NCBI RefSeq assembly: GCF_036492425.1
Contig: NZ_AP025298.1
Span: forward strand, 93,248-157,247
Direction: 5' to 3'
Length of the DNA stretch: 64,000 bases
DNA from: Persicobacter psychrovividus
GTDB taxonomy: Bacteria > Bacteroidota > Bacteroidia > Cytophagales > Cyclobacteriaceae
Below are positions 25,374 to 35,078 of this stretch, one piece after another. The notes below the pieces were generated by a model. The model worked only from the letters and a program-made list of their open reading frames with translations, did no database searches and was not told the DNA's origin. Position 1 is the stretch's first letter; the number at the start of each line of letters is the position of its first letter. A program made the translations under genes and the position numbers.

Positions 25374-26795
25374 ATGAAAATTCTATACCACGTCATTGTT
25401 TCGGTCATCATTCTGTTTTTTTCATTGATCGTGGGCTGCCAGTCCGAGACTGAAGAACCCAGCCCGAGCCCTATTTACACCATAAGCTTTGTGACCAATG
25501 GGGGCGATGAGATTTCCGAACAGGAAATTGAGTCGGGGCAGCAATTGCTGGTGCTGCCGACACCAACCAAAACCGACTGGGTGTTTGATCAGTGGTACCT
25601 CGATGAAACATTTAACGAAGTGTTTGAGCTTCCAAAAGCGATCGATAAGGATATTACATTGTACGCTAAATGGCTGGAACATTCACCTGAGACTGCTCCG
25701 GAGGAGTATTTTACGGTCACATTCAACACGCAGGGTGGCAGTGATATTGCACCTTTGCAAGTAAGAAAAGGTAAGCAGGCCACCGCGCCAGAAAACCCGA
25801 CAAAAGAGGGCTTCGCCTTCGCTGGTTGGTTCAATGGCGAAGACCTATTTCATGCTTTTGATTTTGCGAATGCTTCCTTTGATGCCACTGCTTATGCCAA
25901 ATGGAAACCGAAAGATCAGGCTTTATACTTTGTCGCAGAATCGGGCACAAAATATTACCTGGTGGAAAAACAAGTGCAGGATGATACCATGACGATAATC
26001 ATCCAGCCGAATAATGCCGTAGGTCAGCCGGTGGATTATTTGGGGCCATTGCAATTGGCATCAGATGACGACCTGTTCGTGATAGAAAACCATGCGGCAA
26101 CCACCGATTTCAGAACTGGTTTCGTCTCACTGTCTATTGACGGGCAACTGATGAACATAAATATGATGGTGAAGGCGACCCTTTATTTGGGCAGTGGACT
26201 ACGGGATTACATTCAGACGGCCATGGAAAGTAAATTTGTTGGACCTGAAGGTGATTATAATTATCTCGATGTTTCGGGAATGGTTGATGATCAACTGTCA
26301 GGCACCTTTTATGATCTGAACTCTTTCAATGGAGACATCAGCAAATGGGATGTCTCCAATGCTACATCGCTGAGTAACATGTTTAAAGATGCCGAAAGTT
26401 TCAATGGTGATATCAGCAAATGGGATGTATCGAAGGTGGTTTCTTTAACTGGTATTTTTGAAGGCGCAAGTAGCTTTAATCAAGACCTCAGCAAGTGGGA
26501 TGTTTCCCATGTTCAACATATGGACTGGGCGTTTAAAAATGCCACCGCATTCACTCATGACCTCAACAGCTGGGATGTTTCCAGTGCAAACAGCATGTAC
26601 GAAATGTTCTATGGGGCAGAGAAATTCGGGAAAGTACCCATGCACCTTGCGGCCTGGGCCGATAAGCTGGGGCAGCGCAGTATCAATAAGTCAAAAATGT
26701 TTACTGGTTCGCTATTCGATGAGGCAGAAGGTTACGCCGCTCCGTGCTGGTACAACAATGGCAATTCTACGAATCATGGTTGTTCGAGTAATTAA
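25374..26795 (+). CDS. surface lipoprotein with InlB-type and BspA/DUF285 repeats
   Basis: A 473-residue lipoprotein with lipobox LIVGC (Cys22). Two Listeria-Bacteroides (InlB B) repeats follow at about residues 34-100 and 115-178, each starting with a VTFNTQGG-type strand and ending YAKW. A non-repeated domain of about 120 residues comes next. Four DUF285 repeats of about 25 residues follow (residues 320-420) with the core FNGDISKWDVS...MF. Such proteins are displayed on the outer surface and bind proteins or glycans. The DUF285 repeats are nearly identical in places, so repeat number could vary between strains. It is monocistronic, followed by a strong terminator. Confidence 0.88.
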   Translation: MKILYHVIVSVIILFFSLIVGCQSETEEPSPSPIYTISFVTNGGDEISEQEIESGQQLLVLPTPTKTDWVFDQWYLDETFNEVFELPKAIDKDITLYAKWLEHSPETAPEEYFTVTFNTQGGSDIAPLQVRKGKQATAPENPTKEGFAFAGWFNGEDLFHAFDFANASFDATAYAKWKPKDQALYFVAESGTKYYLVEKQVQDDTMTIIIQPNNAVGQPVDYLGPLQLASDDDLFVIENHAATTDFRTGFVSLSIDGQLMNINMMVKATLYLGSGLRDYIQTAMESKFVGPEGDYNYLDVSGMVDDQLSGTFYDLNSFNGDISKWDVSNATSLSNMFKDAESFNGDISKWDVSKVVSLTGIFEGASSFNQDLSKWDVSHVQHMDWAFKNATAFTHDLNSWDVSSANSMYEMFYGAEKFGKVPMHLAAWADKLGQRSINKSKMFTGSLFDEAEGYAAPCWYNNGNSTNHGCSSN

Positions 26796-26818
26796 TTAGG
26801 CGGCCACAAAGGAAAGTG

Positions 26819-26860
26819 AGCGTCGGCGACTGAAAATGTGGCCGACGCTTTTGTTTTTTA
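26819..26860 (+). terminator. intrinsic terminator of the repeat lipoprotein
   Basis: AGCGTCGGC (26819-26827) pairs with GCCGACGCT (26841-26849), followed by TTTGTTTTTT. It lies 23 bp after the stop. Confidence 0.85.
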
Positions 26861-26904
26861 CAGGTTCACCCACCGCCTTCAGCAATGGCTGCATCTGCAA
26901 GAGC

Positions 26905-26942
26905 ATAAAAAAACCGCATGACATCGATCTGCCATGCGGTTT
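26905..26942 (-). terminator. intrinsic terminator of the GH130/GH-A/symporter operon
   Basis: The stem AAACCGCATG/CATGCGGTTT (26911-26920 with 26933-26942) is followed on the minus strand by a T run. It lies about 180 bp after the symporter stop. Confidence 0.8.
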
Positions 26943-27124
26943 CTAAAGGAGGATTAAACTGCTCAATAGTCTATGAAACAGCTCCAATCTATACACTACA
27001 TTTCAGCACAAATTTCTATTGGACAGAAATTCAATACCGAAGTAAAGGCGGCTGGTAACTTGTGATCAGAGGAATCAACCTTGGCCGTCACTGCCCACCT
27101 GTAAATCTCAGCAAAAGATGCTTG

Positions 27125-28759
27125 TTATATAAAGACTACAAATGACAGCACCGACAGAATCATCAATCCAAGTGCCAAATAGCGGAAGTTTTTATACCAC
27201 ACAACGGACTTAAACTCTTCAGACTCTTCTCTCCAAATTGCCATGGTCCAGGTGTATTTTTCCACTTTTTCCGCTGGCGGCAATTCGCTGCTATAACTTA
27301 CTGCCAAAGTGATGATAATATTGATGATCAAAAGAATCGGTACAATCAGCAAGAAGTGAAGATCCTTAATGAATGGGATGCTGTCCTTGAAGCTCAGCAT
27401 GAAAATGGCAACGATTAGACCGGATACCAGACCGACAAAAGCACCTTTGGCATTCACTCGCTTATTGAACAATCCGAGGAAGAACACGCCCACGACAGGA
27501 GGGGCAAGATAGCTCAACATCTCTTGGTAGTAATCCACCAAAGAACCAAATTTCTGAATATTTGGTGCCCACAAAATGGCGATAATAAGAATTACCGTAG
27601 AGGTGATCTGTCCGACACGTACAAGCTTCTTGCTGTCCGCCTTTTTATCGATTTTAGAATAAAAATCAAGGGTGAAGAGCGTAGAGGCCGAATTCAAAGT
27701 AGCACTCAAAGTAGAGGTCAGCGCTGAGATCATCGCAGCAATAACAATTCCGACCAACCCAACGGGCATCAGCTTCATGATCAGTCGAGGGTAAATTTCA
27801 TTGACATCAATATGGTATTTGGTGATGATCTCTTTACCGAATGCAGTGGCAGGAATATGAACATCGAACAGGTCCATGGCACGAGCCGCCAAGCCTGGCA
27901 TAATGAAGATGAACAAGGTGAAAATATACAATACACCAACAAACAATACTCCTTTACGACCATGATCAATAGACTTTGCCGAAAGCACACGCTGAACCAT
28001 CACCTGGTTGTTTCCCCAGAAATAAAATCCGAGGATCGGTATCCCGACGATCATCCCGAGCCACGGCACGGCAGGGTCATGCATTGGGCGAATCAATTGC
28101 ATCCACACCCCATGGTCAAATCGGTGATAAAACTGGTCCCATCCGCCAATGTGGGTCATGGCAAGATATGCCAAAATGATGGATCCGATAATCAAAATTA
28201 CGGCCTGAATAAGTTCAGCATTGATGGCCGAAGACAAACCGCCAGGGATGGTATAAATACCCGCTGCAATGGCCAAAAACAAAATGATCGTCTGCAATTC
28301 CGCATGCGGATAGATCAGCTTGATGATCATTGCCCCTGCATAAAGGGCAGCCGCTGCATCCAAAAACACATTACCGATAATGGTAATGGCTGAAAAATAA
28401 TACCGTGACCGCTTGTCAAACCTGCGCTCCAGGAATTCGGGCATGGTGAAAATTTTCGATTTGAGGTAAAAGGGCAGAAAGAAGGTCGCAAAGACGACCA
28501 TCACCAGAATGGAAATCCACTGGTAATTGTAAACGGCAATCCCGGTTTTGAATGCTTCTGCCGATTGCCCAATCAAGGTAGAACTGGAGACACTGGCCGC
28601 AAAGAGGGACAAGCCCACTGCGGGCCATTTCATGTTTCGCCCAGCCAGGAAATAGTCCTGTGAGCTGTCGTTTGAGGAGTTCATCAACGCCCAAACAATC
28701 ACCCCGACCACGTAAACGATGATCAGGCCTAAATCTATATTACTTAAAGAATAACTCAT
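27125..28759 (-). CDS. sodium/solute symporter (SSS family)
   Basis: A 544-residue inner-membrane protein with about 14 transmembrane helices. The N-terminus (LGLIIVYVVGVIVWALMNSSNDSSQDYFLAGRNMKWPAVGLSLFAASVSSSTLIG) is the classic opening of SGLT-like SSS symporters. It would import sugars released by the upstream enzymes with sodium. Its ATG overlaps the stop of the GH-A gene by one base, so it is translationally coupled as the third gene after GH130 and the GH-A enzyme. The likely cargo is a mono- or disaccharide, such as the substrate of the cytoplasmic GH130; this is inferred. Confidence 0.92.
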   Translation of the reverse strand: MSYSLSNIDLGLIIVYVVGVIVWALMNSSNDSSQDYFLAGRNMKWPAVGLSLFAASVSSSTLIGQSAEAFKTGIAVYNYQWISILVMVVFATFFLPFYLKSKIFTMPEFLERRFDKRSRYYFSAITIIGNVFLDAAAALYAGAMIIKLIYPHAELQTIILFLAIAAGIYTIPGGLSSAINAELIQAVILIIGSIILAYLAMTHIGGWDQFYHRFDHGVWMQLIRPMHDPAVPWLGMIVGIPILGFYFWGNNQVMVQRVLSAKSIDHGRKGVLFVGVLYIFTLFIFIMPGLAARAMDLFDVHIPATAFGKEIITKYHIDVNEIYPRLIMKLMPVGLVGIVIAAMISALTSTLSATLNSASTLFTLDFYSKIDKKADSKKLVRVGQITSTVILIIAILWAPNIQKFGSLVDYYQEMLSYLAPPVVGVFFLGLFNKRVNAKGAFVGLVSGLIVAIFMLSFKDSIPFIKDLHFLLIVPILLIINIIITLAVSYSSELPPAEKVEKYTWTMAIWREESEEFKSVVWYKNFRYLALGLMILSVLSFVVFI

Positions 28760-30315
28760 TATTTATTCATATTTGTCATGACTACTACTGATTTCGCTGG
28801 TAAGGTCACGCTGAGGCCTCCTTGCGCTGAGACACTGACCTGTTCGGTGCTTATTTTCGCCTTTTCAGCGGTTGCTTGTTCACGTGTATAAGTCAATTTT
28901 TTTAACTGTGGCGAAGATTTCAACCCATCGATTTGAACAGTAACCGTCTGGATCTCCTCGCTATTATTCACCGCCATTACAGAATACTTGTCCTCTTTTG
29001 TTCCTGCGGTAATGCGTAGCCCTTTGATGGCAGGAACATCAACCTTAAGGATTTCGGTATGCGCAGGGAAGTATTTACAGGCCCATGACCATGGATAAAA
29101 CCACGGACGGATCTGCTCATCTTTCGGGCTGTTTTCAATTTCGGTACCCAGGATATTCCAGAATCCCCAGCGTTTAAGCTTGGTTTTGTCTCCTTTGTCG
29201 CCCATCGTGTGCATCGCATCATCCAGCGCCCAGGCGATCGTTCCCGCACATCCCGCATTCATAAACTGAACCACAGCATCAGCCATATCGACCCCATATT
29301 GGTAATCATAGATGGCCATCTGAGAATCCTCCGGAGAGGTAAAGGCATCTTTTTTGGCACGGGCAATATTTTTTTCATGGAAAGGACCGAAGTTATCCTT
29401 AAGTCCTAACTCACCGATAAGGAATGGCTTGCCCGTTTTATGCGTCTGGGCAATGGCCTCTTTCCAGAAGACATCTTTTGCCGCCTTGCCTTCACGTACA
29501 ATCATCGTCGGCATATAGGCATGAATCTCATAAGCACCCAGTTCATCATTCAGCGAATCAACCGACATTTTCACCCAGTCTTTACCTTCATACTGAGATT
29601 TGTATTTTGGGTAAGAATACTGAGGCACCGTTCCTGGTCCACTGATTTGGATTTTATCATCCAGCCCTTTGGCTTTTAATTCCTTATGAAGTTGCTTTAC
29701 CCCACGTTTCCACAGATCAAAATCGCCCAAGGTAGAGGCCCAATCACCATTAGGCTCATTGACCAAGTTATAATATTTGATACAAGAATACCCCTTCTTG
29801 TTGATCAGAAAATCAAGATACTGAGCGATCATTTTTGACCACCTTGGGTCGTCCGCCGCTTTGAGCTTGTCTTTCTTATTTTCAATGTCATGCATGTGAT
29901 GTGGTGTACCCCACTCCCCCATCACAACGGTAATATTTCGGCTCTGGCAATAATCGAGCAGTTTGAATAAAGTTTTAATCTCGGGCGTGTTGAAATTCAA
30001 TACCGCTTTTTTATGTCTATTCAATCCCATATAATATCGCCAGTTGGCCTGGTCCATCATTCGGATAAATTGCGGCTGCATTCGATCCAGGCGAGCATAG
30101 AGCGTGTCCCATTTTGCAGGATTGTTCATCAGGTCTCCCCACTCGGCACTTTTACTGTCGGCATGAGGGTACGCATCCCATTCGACGCCGTTACCAATGT
30201 ACTGATTACAAACGACCTGTTCTTTATGAACCGTTACCGTAGGGTGTTGTGGTGCTTGATTACAGGCTTGAAGGGCAAGAAGCAATCCTGCGCCAAAAAA
30301 ATATTTATTCAACAT
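28759..30315 (-). CDS. clan GH-A glycoside hydrolase lipoprotein, copy 1
   Basis: A 518-residue lipoprotein (lipobox LQAC, Cys18). The TIM-barrel domain covers about residues 35-430, with acid/base Glu187 in YYNLVNEPNGDW and nucleophile Glu302 in PFLIGELGLKD. The C-terminal 90 residues look like a small beta-sandwich, as in several GH-A families. It is a paralogue of the protein at 39896: both have IGNG-x-W near the N-terminus, an EWG strand end, NEPNGDW, KKWGFWNILG and DEQIRP/DEAIRPFFYP. The exact family is uncertain (GH5- or GH39-like cellulase-family fold). It probably releases oligosaccharides, perhaps manno-configured given the GH130 partner. Confidence 0.82.
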   Translation of the reverse strand: MLNKYFFGAGLLLALQACNQAPQHPTVTVHKEQVVCNQYIGNGVEWDAYPHADSKSAEWGDLMNNPAKWDTLYARLDRMQPQFIRMMDQANWRYYMGLNRHKKAVLNFNTPEIKTLFKLLDYCQSRNITVVMGEWGTPHHMHDIENKKDKLKAADDPRWSKMIAQYLDFLINKKGYSCIKYYNLVNEPNGDWASTLGDFDLWKRGVKQLHKELKAKGLDDKIQISGPGTVPQYSYPKYKSQYEGKDWVKMSVDSLNDELGAYEIHAYMPTMIVREGKAAKDVFWKEAIAQTHKTGKPFLIGELGLKDNFGPFHEKNIARAKKDAFTSPEDSQMAIYDYQYGVDMADAVVQFMNAGCAGTIAWALDDAMHTMGDKGDKTKLKRWGFWNILGTEIENSPKDEQIRPWFYPWSWACKYFPAHTEILKVDVPAIKGLRITAGTKEDKYSVMAVNNSEEIQTVTVQIDGLKSSPQLKKLTYTREQATAEKAKISTEQVSVSAQGGLSVTLPAKSVVVMTNMNK

Positions 30316-30335
30316 AACATTCAGGGGTCAAAATT

Positions 30336-30361
30336 AAAGAATCTGGAAGCCCAGATTCTTT
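30336..30361 (-). promoter_or_regulatory. intercistronic hairpin between GH130 and GH-A genes
   Basis: AAAGAATCTGG (30336-30346), a 4-nt loop, and CCAGATTCTTT (30351-30361) form a perfect 11-bp stem in the 60-bp gap. No strong T run follows on the minus strand, so it may protect or separate mRNA segments rather than terminate. Confidence 0.6.
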
Positions 30362-30375
30362 ATTTATAAAAATAA

Positions 30376-31398
30376 CTATCGTTGAGGCTGTGCATCATTC
30401 TCTTTGATGAACGCAACTAATTCATCAATATTACAAGTGGCCAATGCACAATACTGATCGGCAGCACCATAATAAATGTAAAGCGTATCATCCTTTACTA
30501 CATTACCAACAGGGAAAACACACCCTTTATAGATACCGTCAGTTTCATAATCAAATTCAGGCTCCATGATAAAATCCTTGGTGCGGGCCAAAACTTTGGT
30601 TGGATCATTTTTATCAAGCAATGCGGCTCCCACACGGTAGATTTTATCTTCACATACCCCATGATACAGCATCACCCAGCCTTGGTCGGTAAGTACAGGA
30701 GGCGTATTTCCACCCACTTTTTCTTCCCACCATTGCTCACCTTTCAGTAACAATTGAGATTTTCCTTCCCAGTCCATCATATCCTCCGATTGTGCGATCC
30801 AGATAGAGGCGTGATCTGTACCGTATTCTTTTCCTACCCACTCTTTTGGTCGGTGAAGCATAATGAATTTATCGTTTACCTTTTCCGGAAACAAAATTAC
30901 ATCTCGGTCATCAAGCATCGGGTTGGTCATTCTTCCCACACGCTGGTAGCTTTTCAAATCCTTGGAAATGGCCAAAGCGGTGTTGGTAATGTTCTTGCTC
31001 AAAACGGCTGGTGCACTTGCCGCTACTTTTACTTCCGTAACTTCATCATAAGACAATTTCCAGTACTGACCTGGAGGGAAAGCACGGTATGCGTAAGTCA
31101 CATAATAGGTATCGTCCATTTTGATGATGCGAGGATCTTCCACACAACCTGCATCAGGGCCATCTACGCTTGGTGAAAATACAGGTTGGTCAGATACCCT
31201 TGTGAACGTTTCGCCATCTTCACTTTCTGCTAAGCCAAAATGAATATAATGTTCTTTATCATCACCTGCTGCTCTATATAATAGGTAGAATTTCCCATCC
31301 TCATACCAAGCCCCTGGATTACAGGTTACCAGGCTTTCCCAGCTATTTTCTTTCTTAGGAGACAAAATCGGGTTCTTGTCGCTCTTTGTTAATTTCAT
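30376..31398 (-). CDS. GH130-family mannoside phosphorylase or mannosidase
   Basis: A 340-residue five-blade beta-propeller enzyme without a signal peptide, so it is cytoplasmic. The family signature EDPR with candidate general acid Asp88 lies in GCVEDPRIIK. Further conserved blocks are DDRDVILFPEK, MLYHGVCEDKIYRVGAALLD and YIYYGAADQYCALAT. GH130 enzymes cleave beta-mannosides by phosphorolysis (for example mannosylglucose or mannobiose phosphorylases), and some are hydrolases. The retained YHG block and internal Arg (LLYRAAG) favour a phosphorylase, giving mannose-1-phosphate from imported disaccharide. It is the first gene of the operon. Confidence 0.88.
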   Translation of the reverse strand: MKLTKSDKNPILSPKKENSWESLVTCNPGAWYEDGKFYLLYRAAGDDKEHYIHFGLAESEDGETFTRVSDQPVFSPSVDGPDAGCVEDPRIIKMDDTYYVTYAYRAFPPGQYWKLSYDEVTEVKVAASAPAVLSKNITNTALAISKDLKSYQRVGRMTNPMLDDRDVILFPEKVNDKFIMLHRPKEWVGKEYGTDHASIWIAQSEDMMDWEGKSQLLLKGEQWWEEKVGGNTPPVLTDQGWVMLYHGVCEDKIYRVGAALLDKNDPTKVLARTKDFIMEPEFDYETDGIYKGCVFPVGNVVKDDTLYIYYGAADQYCALATCNIDELVAFIKENDAQPQR

Positions 31399-31443
31399 AA
31401 TTGCAAGTATTTAAGCTTTTTTGGTGGTGATGTTGAGATATTA

Positions 31444-31451
31444 CAAATGTA
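31444..31451 (-). promoter_or_regulatory. -7 box (TACATTTG) of the GH130 operon
   Basis: TACATTTG on the minus strand matches TAnnTTTG, 45 bp upstream of the GH130 ATG. No clear TTG lies at the proper -33 distance, which fits a promoter that needs an activator such as the AraC protein at 38490. Confidence 0.45.
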
Positions 31452-32033
31452 GGGGGTTAATCCATCTGTTTCTGATACTATGCAGCCGAAAAATAATGAA
31501 ATAATGAATTGTTGTTTACGCAAACAAATTATTACCTATTATTGCATCAACAATTTACATTAAGAGATGTACTTATACACAAAAGACAAAGTTCTAAACA
31601 ATTAAACAAAATATATTTTATATAAAATAAGAGGTTTTATTTAACACATAATCAATATCATTTAGATTAAATGAACCAAAAACCACTTATAAACTGATCA
31701 TAAAGCACTCTTTTTTAGATTTTTACACCCTTTCCGAATTATCACAGCCAATGTTGTAGGTGATGAATTGATGATATCCGCACCTAAATAAAGGAACGAA
31801 TGAATCCAAAATCACAATCAACAAACAGGTCGGAAAATAATAAACGAATCACAATAGCGAAAAATAAACTAGAACCAAAAAACAATATTTTACAACATAT
31901 GAAAAACGAATTTTTATAAAACAACTATTATAATTTAATATATTTTTAATTAGGTGAGTGGGTTTCTGATCTACAAATAAGTTTCCACCTACACAAATTG
32001 CCCAAAATATTCTTAATATTTAATTTTTTATCC
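31452..32033. other. divergent regulatory region of locus 1
   Basis: About 580 bp of AT-rich DNA between GH130 and susC. No gene was seen. It should contain the susC promoter (a TATATTTTT stretch near 31940 is a loose -7 candidate) and activator sites, none of which I can define. Confidence 0.35.
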
Positions 32034-32047
32034 CATGCTTCGGCATG
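32034..32047 (+). promoter_or_regulatory. UUCG hairpin just upstream of the susC start
   Basis: CATGC (32034-32038), TTCG, GCATG (32043-32047) form a very stable tetraloop hairpin 7 nt before the ATG. It overlaps the ribosome landing area and may tune translation. Confidence 0.45.
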
Positions 32048-32054
32048 TATAATT

Positions 32055-35000
32055 ATGTTAAAAAAACTTTACTTATTTATTGCACTCCTATTTATCTCTG
32101 GTCGCTTGCTTGCACAAGCTCAGGTGGTAAAAGGGGTGGTCAAAGACTCCAAAGGAGAGGCTTTGCCAGGAGTAAACGTAATCATCCAAGGGAAGGCACA
32201 AGGTAGTGTTACAGACTTCAGTGGGAACTATACCCTTTCGGGTCTGGCTCCTACTGATACGCTGGTTTACAGCTACATTGGTTATACTTCAGCAAAAGCG
32301 GCAGTAAACCACCAGCAAACCATCAATATGGTGCTTAACGAAAACCTGGAGCAACTTAATGAAGTGGTTGTGGTTGGTTATGGTGCGGTCAAAAAAGATG
32401 ACATGACTGGAGCTGTCAACACCCTAAAAGCTTCGGATCTGCCTGAGCGTCCTTCCGCAAACGTTGGCGCTTTGCTTCAAGGGCAAGCAGCAGGTTTGCA
32501 GGTGACCAATAATACTGGACAACCAGGGAGCTCGGTCAGTATTCGATTGCGTGGGGTAACTTCTACCTCAGGTTCCAACAGCCCATTGGTGGTCGTTGAC
32601 GGATTCCCCTTGGGAGATGCTGGAGGGCTCAACCAGATTAACCCTTCTGATATCGAAACTTTCAACGTACTGAAAGATGCTTCAGCAACAGCGATTTACG
32701 GTTCACGTGGGGCAAATGGGGTGATCATGATTACCACAAAATCAGGGAAAAAAGGTAAAATGACCGTTAACCTGAGTGCCCGCACGTCGCTTTCGACTTT
32801 GCCTTCAGGACAAAACATTGTTTCAAATCCTGAAGATTATGCGATTTTCTCCAATGAGGCACGCCGAAATGCGAAGCTTGATGAGTTATACACTGGGCAG
32901 GAATATTTGGGAACTTATTACCCATCAGTAGCTGAAATTCACGATGGCAGCTGGGGACATGCCACCAACTGGGCAGATGTTGTGTATCGAAATGCACTTA
33001 CCCACGATTACAACATCTCGGCAAGAGGTGGTAATGACCATAGCAAGTACTACTTTTCTTTGGGGTATTTGAGCCAGGAAGGGATTAATATCGGTGACCA
33101 GTTTGATAAATATAACTTCAGATTCAAATACGACTCTAAAATTTACCGAAACGTAACCGCTGGAGCCAATGTGATCGTCAATTTTACTGAACAAAAAAAC
33201 AATGCCATGGGCGGCGCAGGACGTTCCTCTGTATTCCCTGTTTACAATGACAACGGTGACTACTTCTTCATTGGAGGTAAGGATTACTACCACCCACTTG
33301 TATTTGCCAATGAGGTTACCAACAAGAAAAGTGGCAAAGACATCATCGCCAATATGTACCTGGAATGGACCATCACTAAAGATTTGAAGTTCAAGACGCA
33401 AATGAACATGAAATATGGTGGCAGTATTGGGGATATTTATGAGCCGATTGGATTGACTCAAAAAGGAGCAGACTTTAATGGCTATGGCCGAGTGGACAAC
33501 TATTATGACCTTGATTTGCTGAATGAAAGTTACTTTACCTACGACAAGGATTTTGGGGACAAACACCACCTGACTGCCATGGTCGGGCAAAGTTACCAGA
33601 CTTACAATCAGCGCACCAGCAATTTGGAAGGACAAGGCTTTGTAAACGATGTGCTGACCAATGAGAACCTTTCAACAGCCAAAACTTACAACGTATCCAA
33701 TAAGGCATATACCACCAAAATGCTTTCGTATTATGGCCGTTTGAATTATGCCTATGACAGTCGTTACTTGCTGACGGCCACCTTCAGAGCCGACGGATCG
33801 AGTGTGTTGGCCAATAAATGGAATGGCTTCTCCTCTTTTGCTGCAGGTTGGAATATCTCCAAAGAAAATTTCATGAAGGATATCAGCTGGTTGGACAACC
33901 TGAAGCTTAGAGCTTCCTGGGGACAAGCGGGTAACCAATCCGTTCCTGCTTATTCGTCCATGCAGCGCTATGGCTCTGCCCGCTACTATGATGGCTCGAA
34001 CTGGCAAATGGGATTCGGCCCTGGCACCTACCGTTACAGCTCAGATTATATCTACAAAATATGGAATGGGCTGGGCAACAAAGACCTCGAGTGGGAAACC
34101 ACCGCAACAACAAACATCGGTCTTGATGCCGCAATTTTGGATTCTCGCCTGATGTTCTCTGCAGAATATTACAATAAGAAAACCACTGGTATGTTGCGTT
34201 CTGATAAAATCCCACCAAACTCTGGTTATGATGAAATCACCGTAAACAGTGGAGAAATGACCAACAAGGGGTTTGAGTTGAGCCTGGATGCGGCCGTGAT
34301 TACTCCTGACGCTTCAGGTTTTGAATGGAATGTGAAAGGAACCCTATCCAAGAACATCAACACCGTCGATAAAATTGGTAATAACCAATTTGTATGGTGG
34401 GGAGGAAATGTCGATAAATTCCGCACACCAATTACGGTAATGATCCCGGGCCAGCCTTTAGGCGCTTTCTATGGTTACAAAACCAATGGCATCATTCAGA
34501 GCAAAGAGGACGGTTTGGCTTCTGGCTTGAAAGGCGATATGGCACGACCTGGAGAAATTAAATACCTTGACGCAGACAACAACGGACAGGTAACCCCAGA
34601 GGATCGCCGAGTGATTGGCAATCCAAACCCAGACTTTATTTACAGTATCAACTCGACGATGAAATACAAAGGGTTCGATTTTTCGGTACTGATGAATGGC
34701 GTTCAGGGCAACGATGTCTATAACATGACCAAATTTGATGGTGCGGCTCAATACAACCGATGGACGCCAGACCATACCACCAACGACTACCCAAGCCTTA
34801 ACGAAACACGTGGCTATATGGCCTCGGATTGGTGGATTGAAGATGGCTCATTTTTGCGTATCCAAAACGTTACGCTCGGTTACACATTCAATACCGAAAA
34901 CATCAGCTGGTTGTCACGCTGCCGAGTTTACACTTCTGTAGATAATTTGGCGGTATTCTCCAAATTCCAGTACGGATACGACCCTGAAGTGGGTGTCGAT

Positions 35001-35069
35001 GGCATTAACTGGGGCGGTTACCCAAAACCTCGCACCTTCTCTGTTGGCTTAAATATCACGCTAAATTAA
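32055..35069 (+). CDS. SusC-type TonB-dependent glycan transporter (locus 1)
   Basis: A 1004-residue outer-membrane transporter. The ATG at 32055 is chosen because it opens a proper signal peptide (MLKKLYLFIALLFISGRLLAQ); the upstream in-frame TTG at 31998 adds 19 unlikely residues. Domains in order: a carboxypeptidase-like CNA_B domain (about residues 22-100, GVVKDSKGEALPGVNVIIQGK), a TonB-box region (NEVVVVGYGAVKK), a plug domain with the SusC signature (LKDASATAIYGSRGANGVIMITTKSGK), and a 22-strand barrel ending in LNITLN. It imports glycan fragments with the adjacent SusD lid lipoprotein. The two genes are 9 bp apart. Confidence 0.95.
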   Translation: MLKKLYLFIALLFISGRLLAQAQVVKGVVKDSKGEALPGVNVIIQGKAQGSVTDFSGNYTLSGLAPTDTLVYSYIGYTSAKAAVNHQQTINMVLNENLEQLNEVVVVGYGAVKKDDMTGAVNTLKASDLPERPSANVGALLQGQAAGLQVTNNTGQPGSSVSIRLRGVTSTSGSNSPLVVVDGFPLGDAGGLNQINPSDIETFNVLKDASATAIYGSRGANGVIMITTKSGKKGKMTVNLSARTSLSTLPSGQNIVSNPEDYAIFSNEARRNAKLDELYTGQEYLGTYYPSVAEIHDGSWGHATNWADVVYRNALTHDYNISARGGNDHSKYYFSLGYLSQEGINIGDQFDKYNFRFKYDSKIYRNVTAGANVIVNFTEQKNNAMGGAGRSSVFPVYNDNGDYFFIGGKDYYHPLVFANEVTNKKSGKDIIANMYLEWTITKDLKFKTQMNMKYGGSIGDIYEPIGLTQKGADFNGYGRVDNYYDLDLLNESYFTYDKDFGDKHHLTAMVGQSYQTYNQRTSNLEGQGFVNDVLTNENLSTAKTYNVSNKAYTTKMLSYYGRLNYAYDSRYLLTATFRADGSSVLANKWNGFSSFAAGWNISKENFMKDISWLDNLKLRASWGQAGNQSVPAYSSMQRYGSARYYDGSNWQMGFGPGTYRYSSDYIYKIWNGLGNKDLEWETTATTNIGLDAAILDSRLMFSAEYYNKKTTGMLRSDKIPPNSGYDEITVNSGEMTNKGFELSLDAAVITPDASGFEWNVKGTLSKNINTVDKIGNNQFVWWGGNVDKFRTPITVMIPGQPLGAFYGYKTNGIIQSKEDGLASGLKGDMARPGEIKYLDADNNGQVTPEDRRVIGNPNPDFIYSINSTMKYKGFDFSVLMNGVQGNDVYNMTKFDGAAQYNRWTPDHTTNDYPSLNETRGYMASDWWIEDGSFLRIQNVTLGYTFNTENISWLSRCRVYTSVDNLAVFSKFQYGYDPEVGVDGINWGGYPKPRTFSVGLNITLN

Positions 35070-35078
35070 GATACCAGG

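Noticed and set aside
26320..26620. Regular repeats at about 75-bp spacing as a CRISPR-like array
   Set aside because: They are in frame and encode the 25-residue DUF285 protein repeats.
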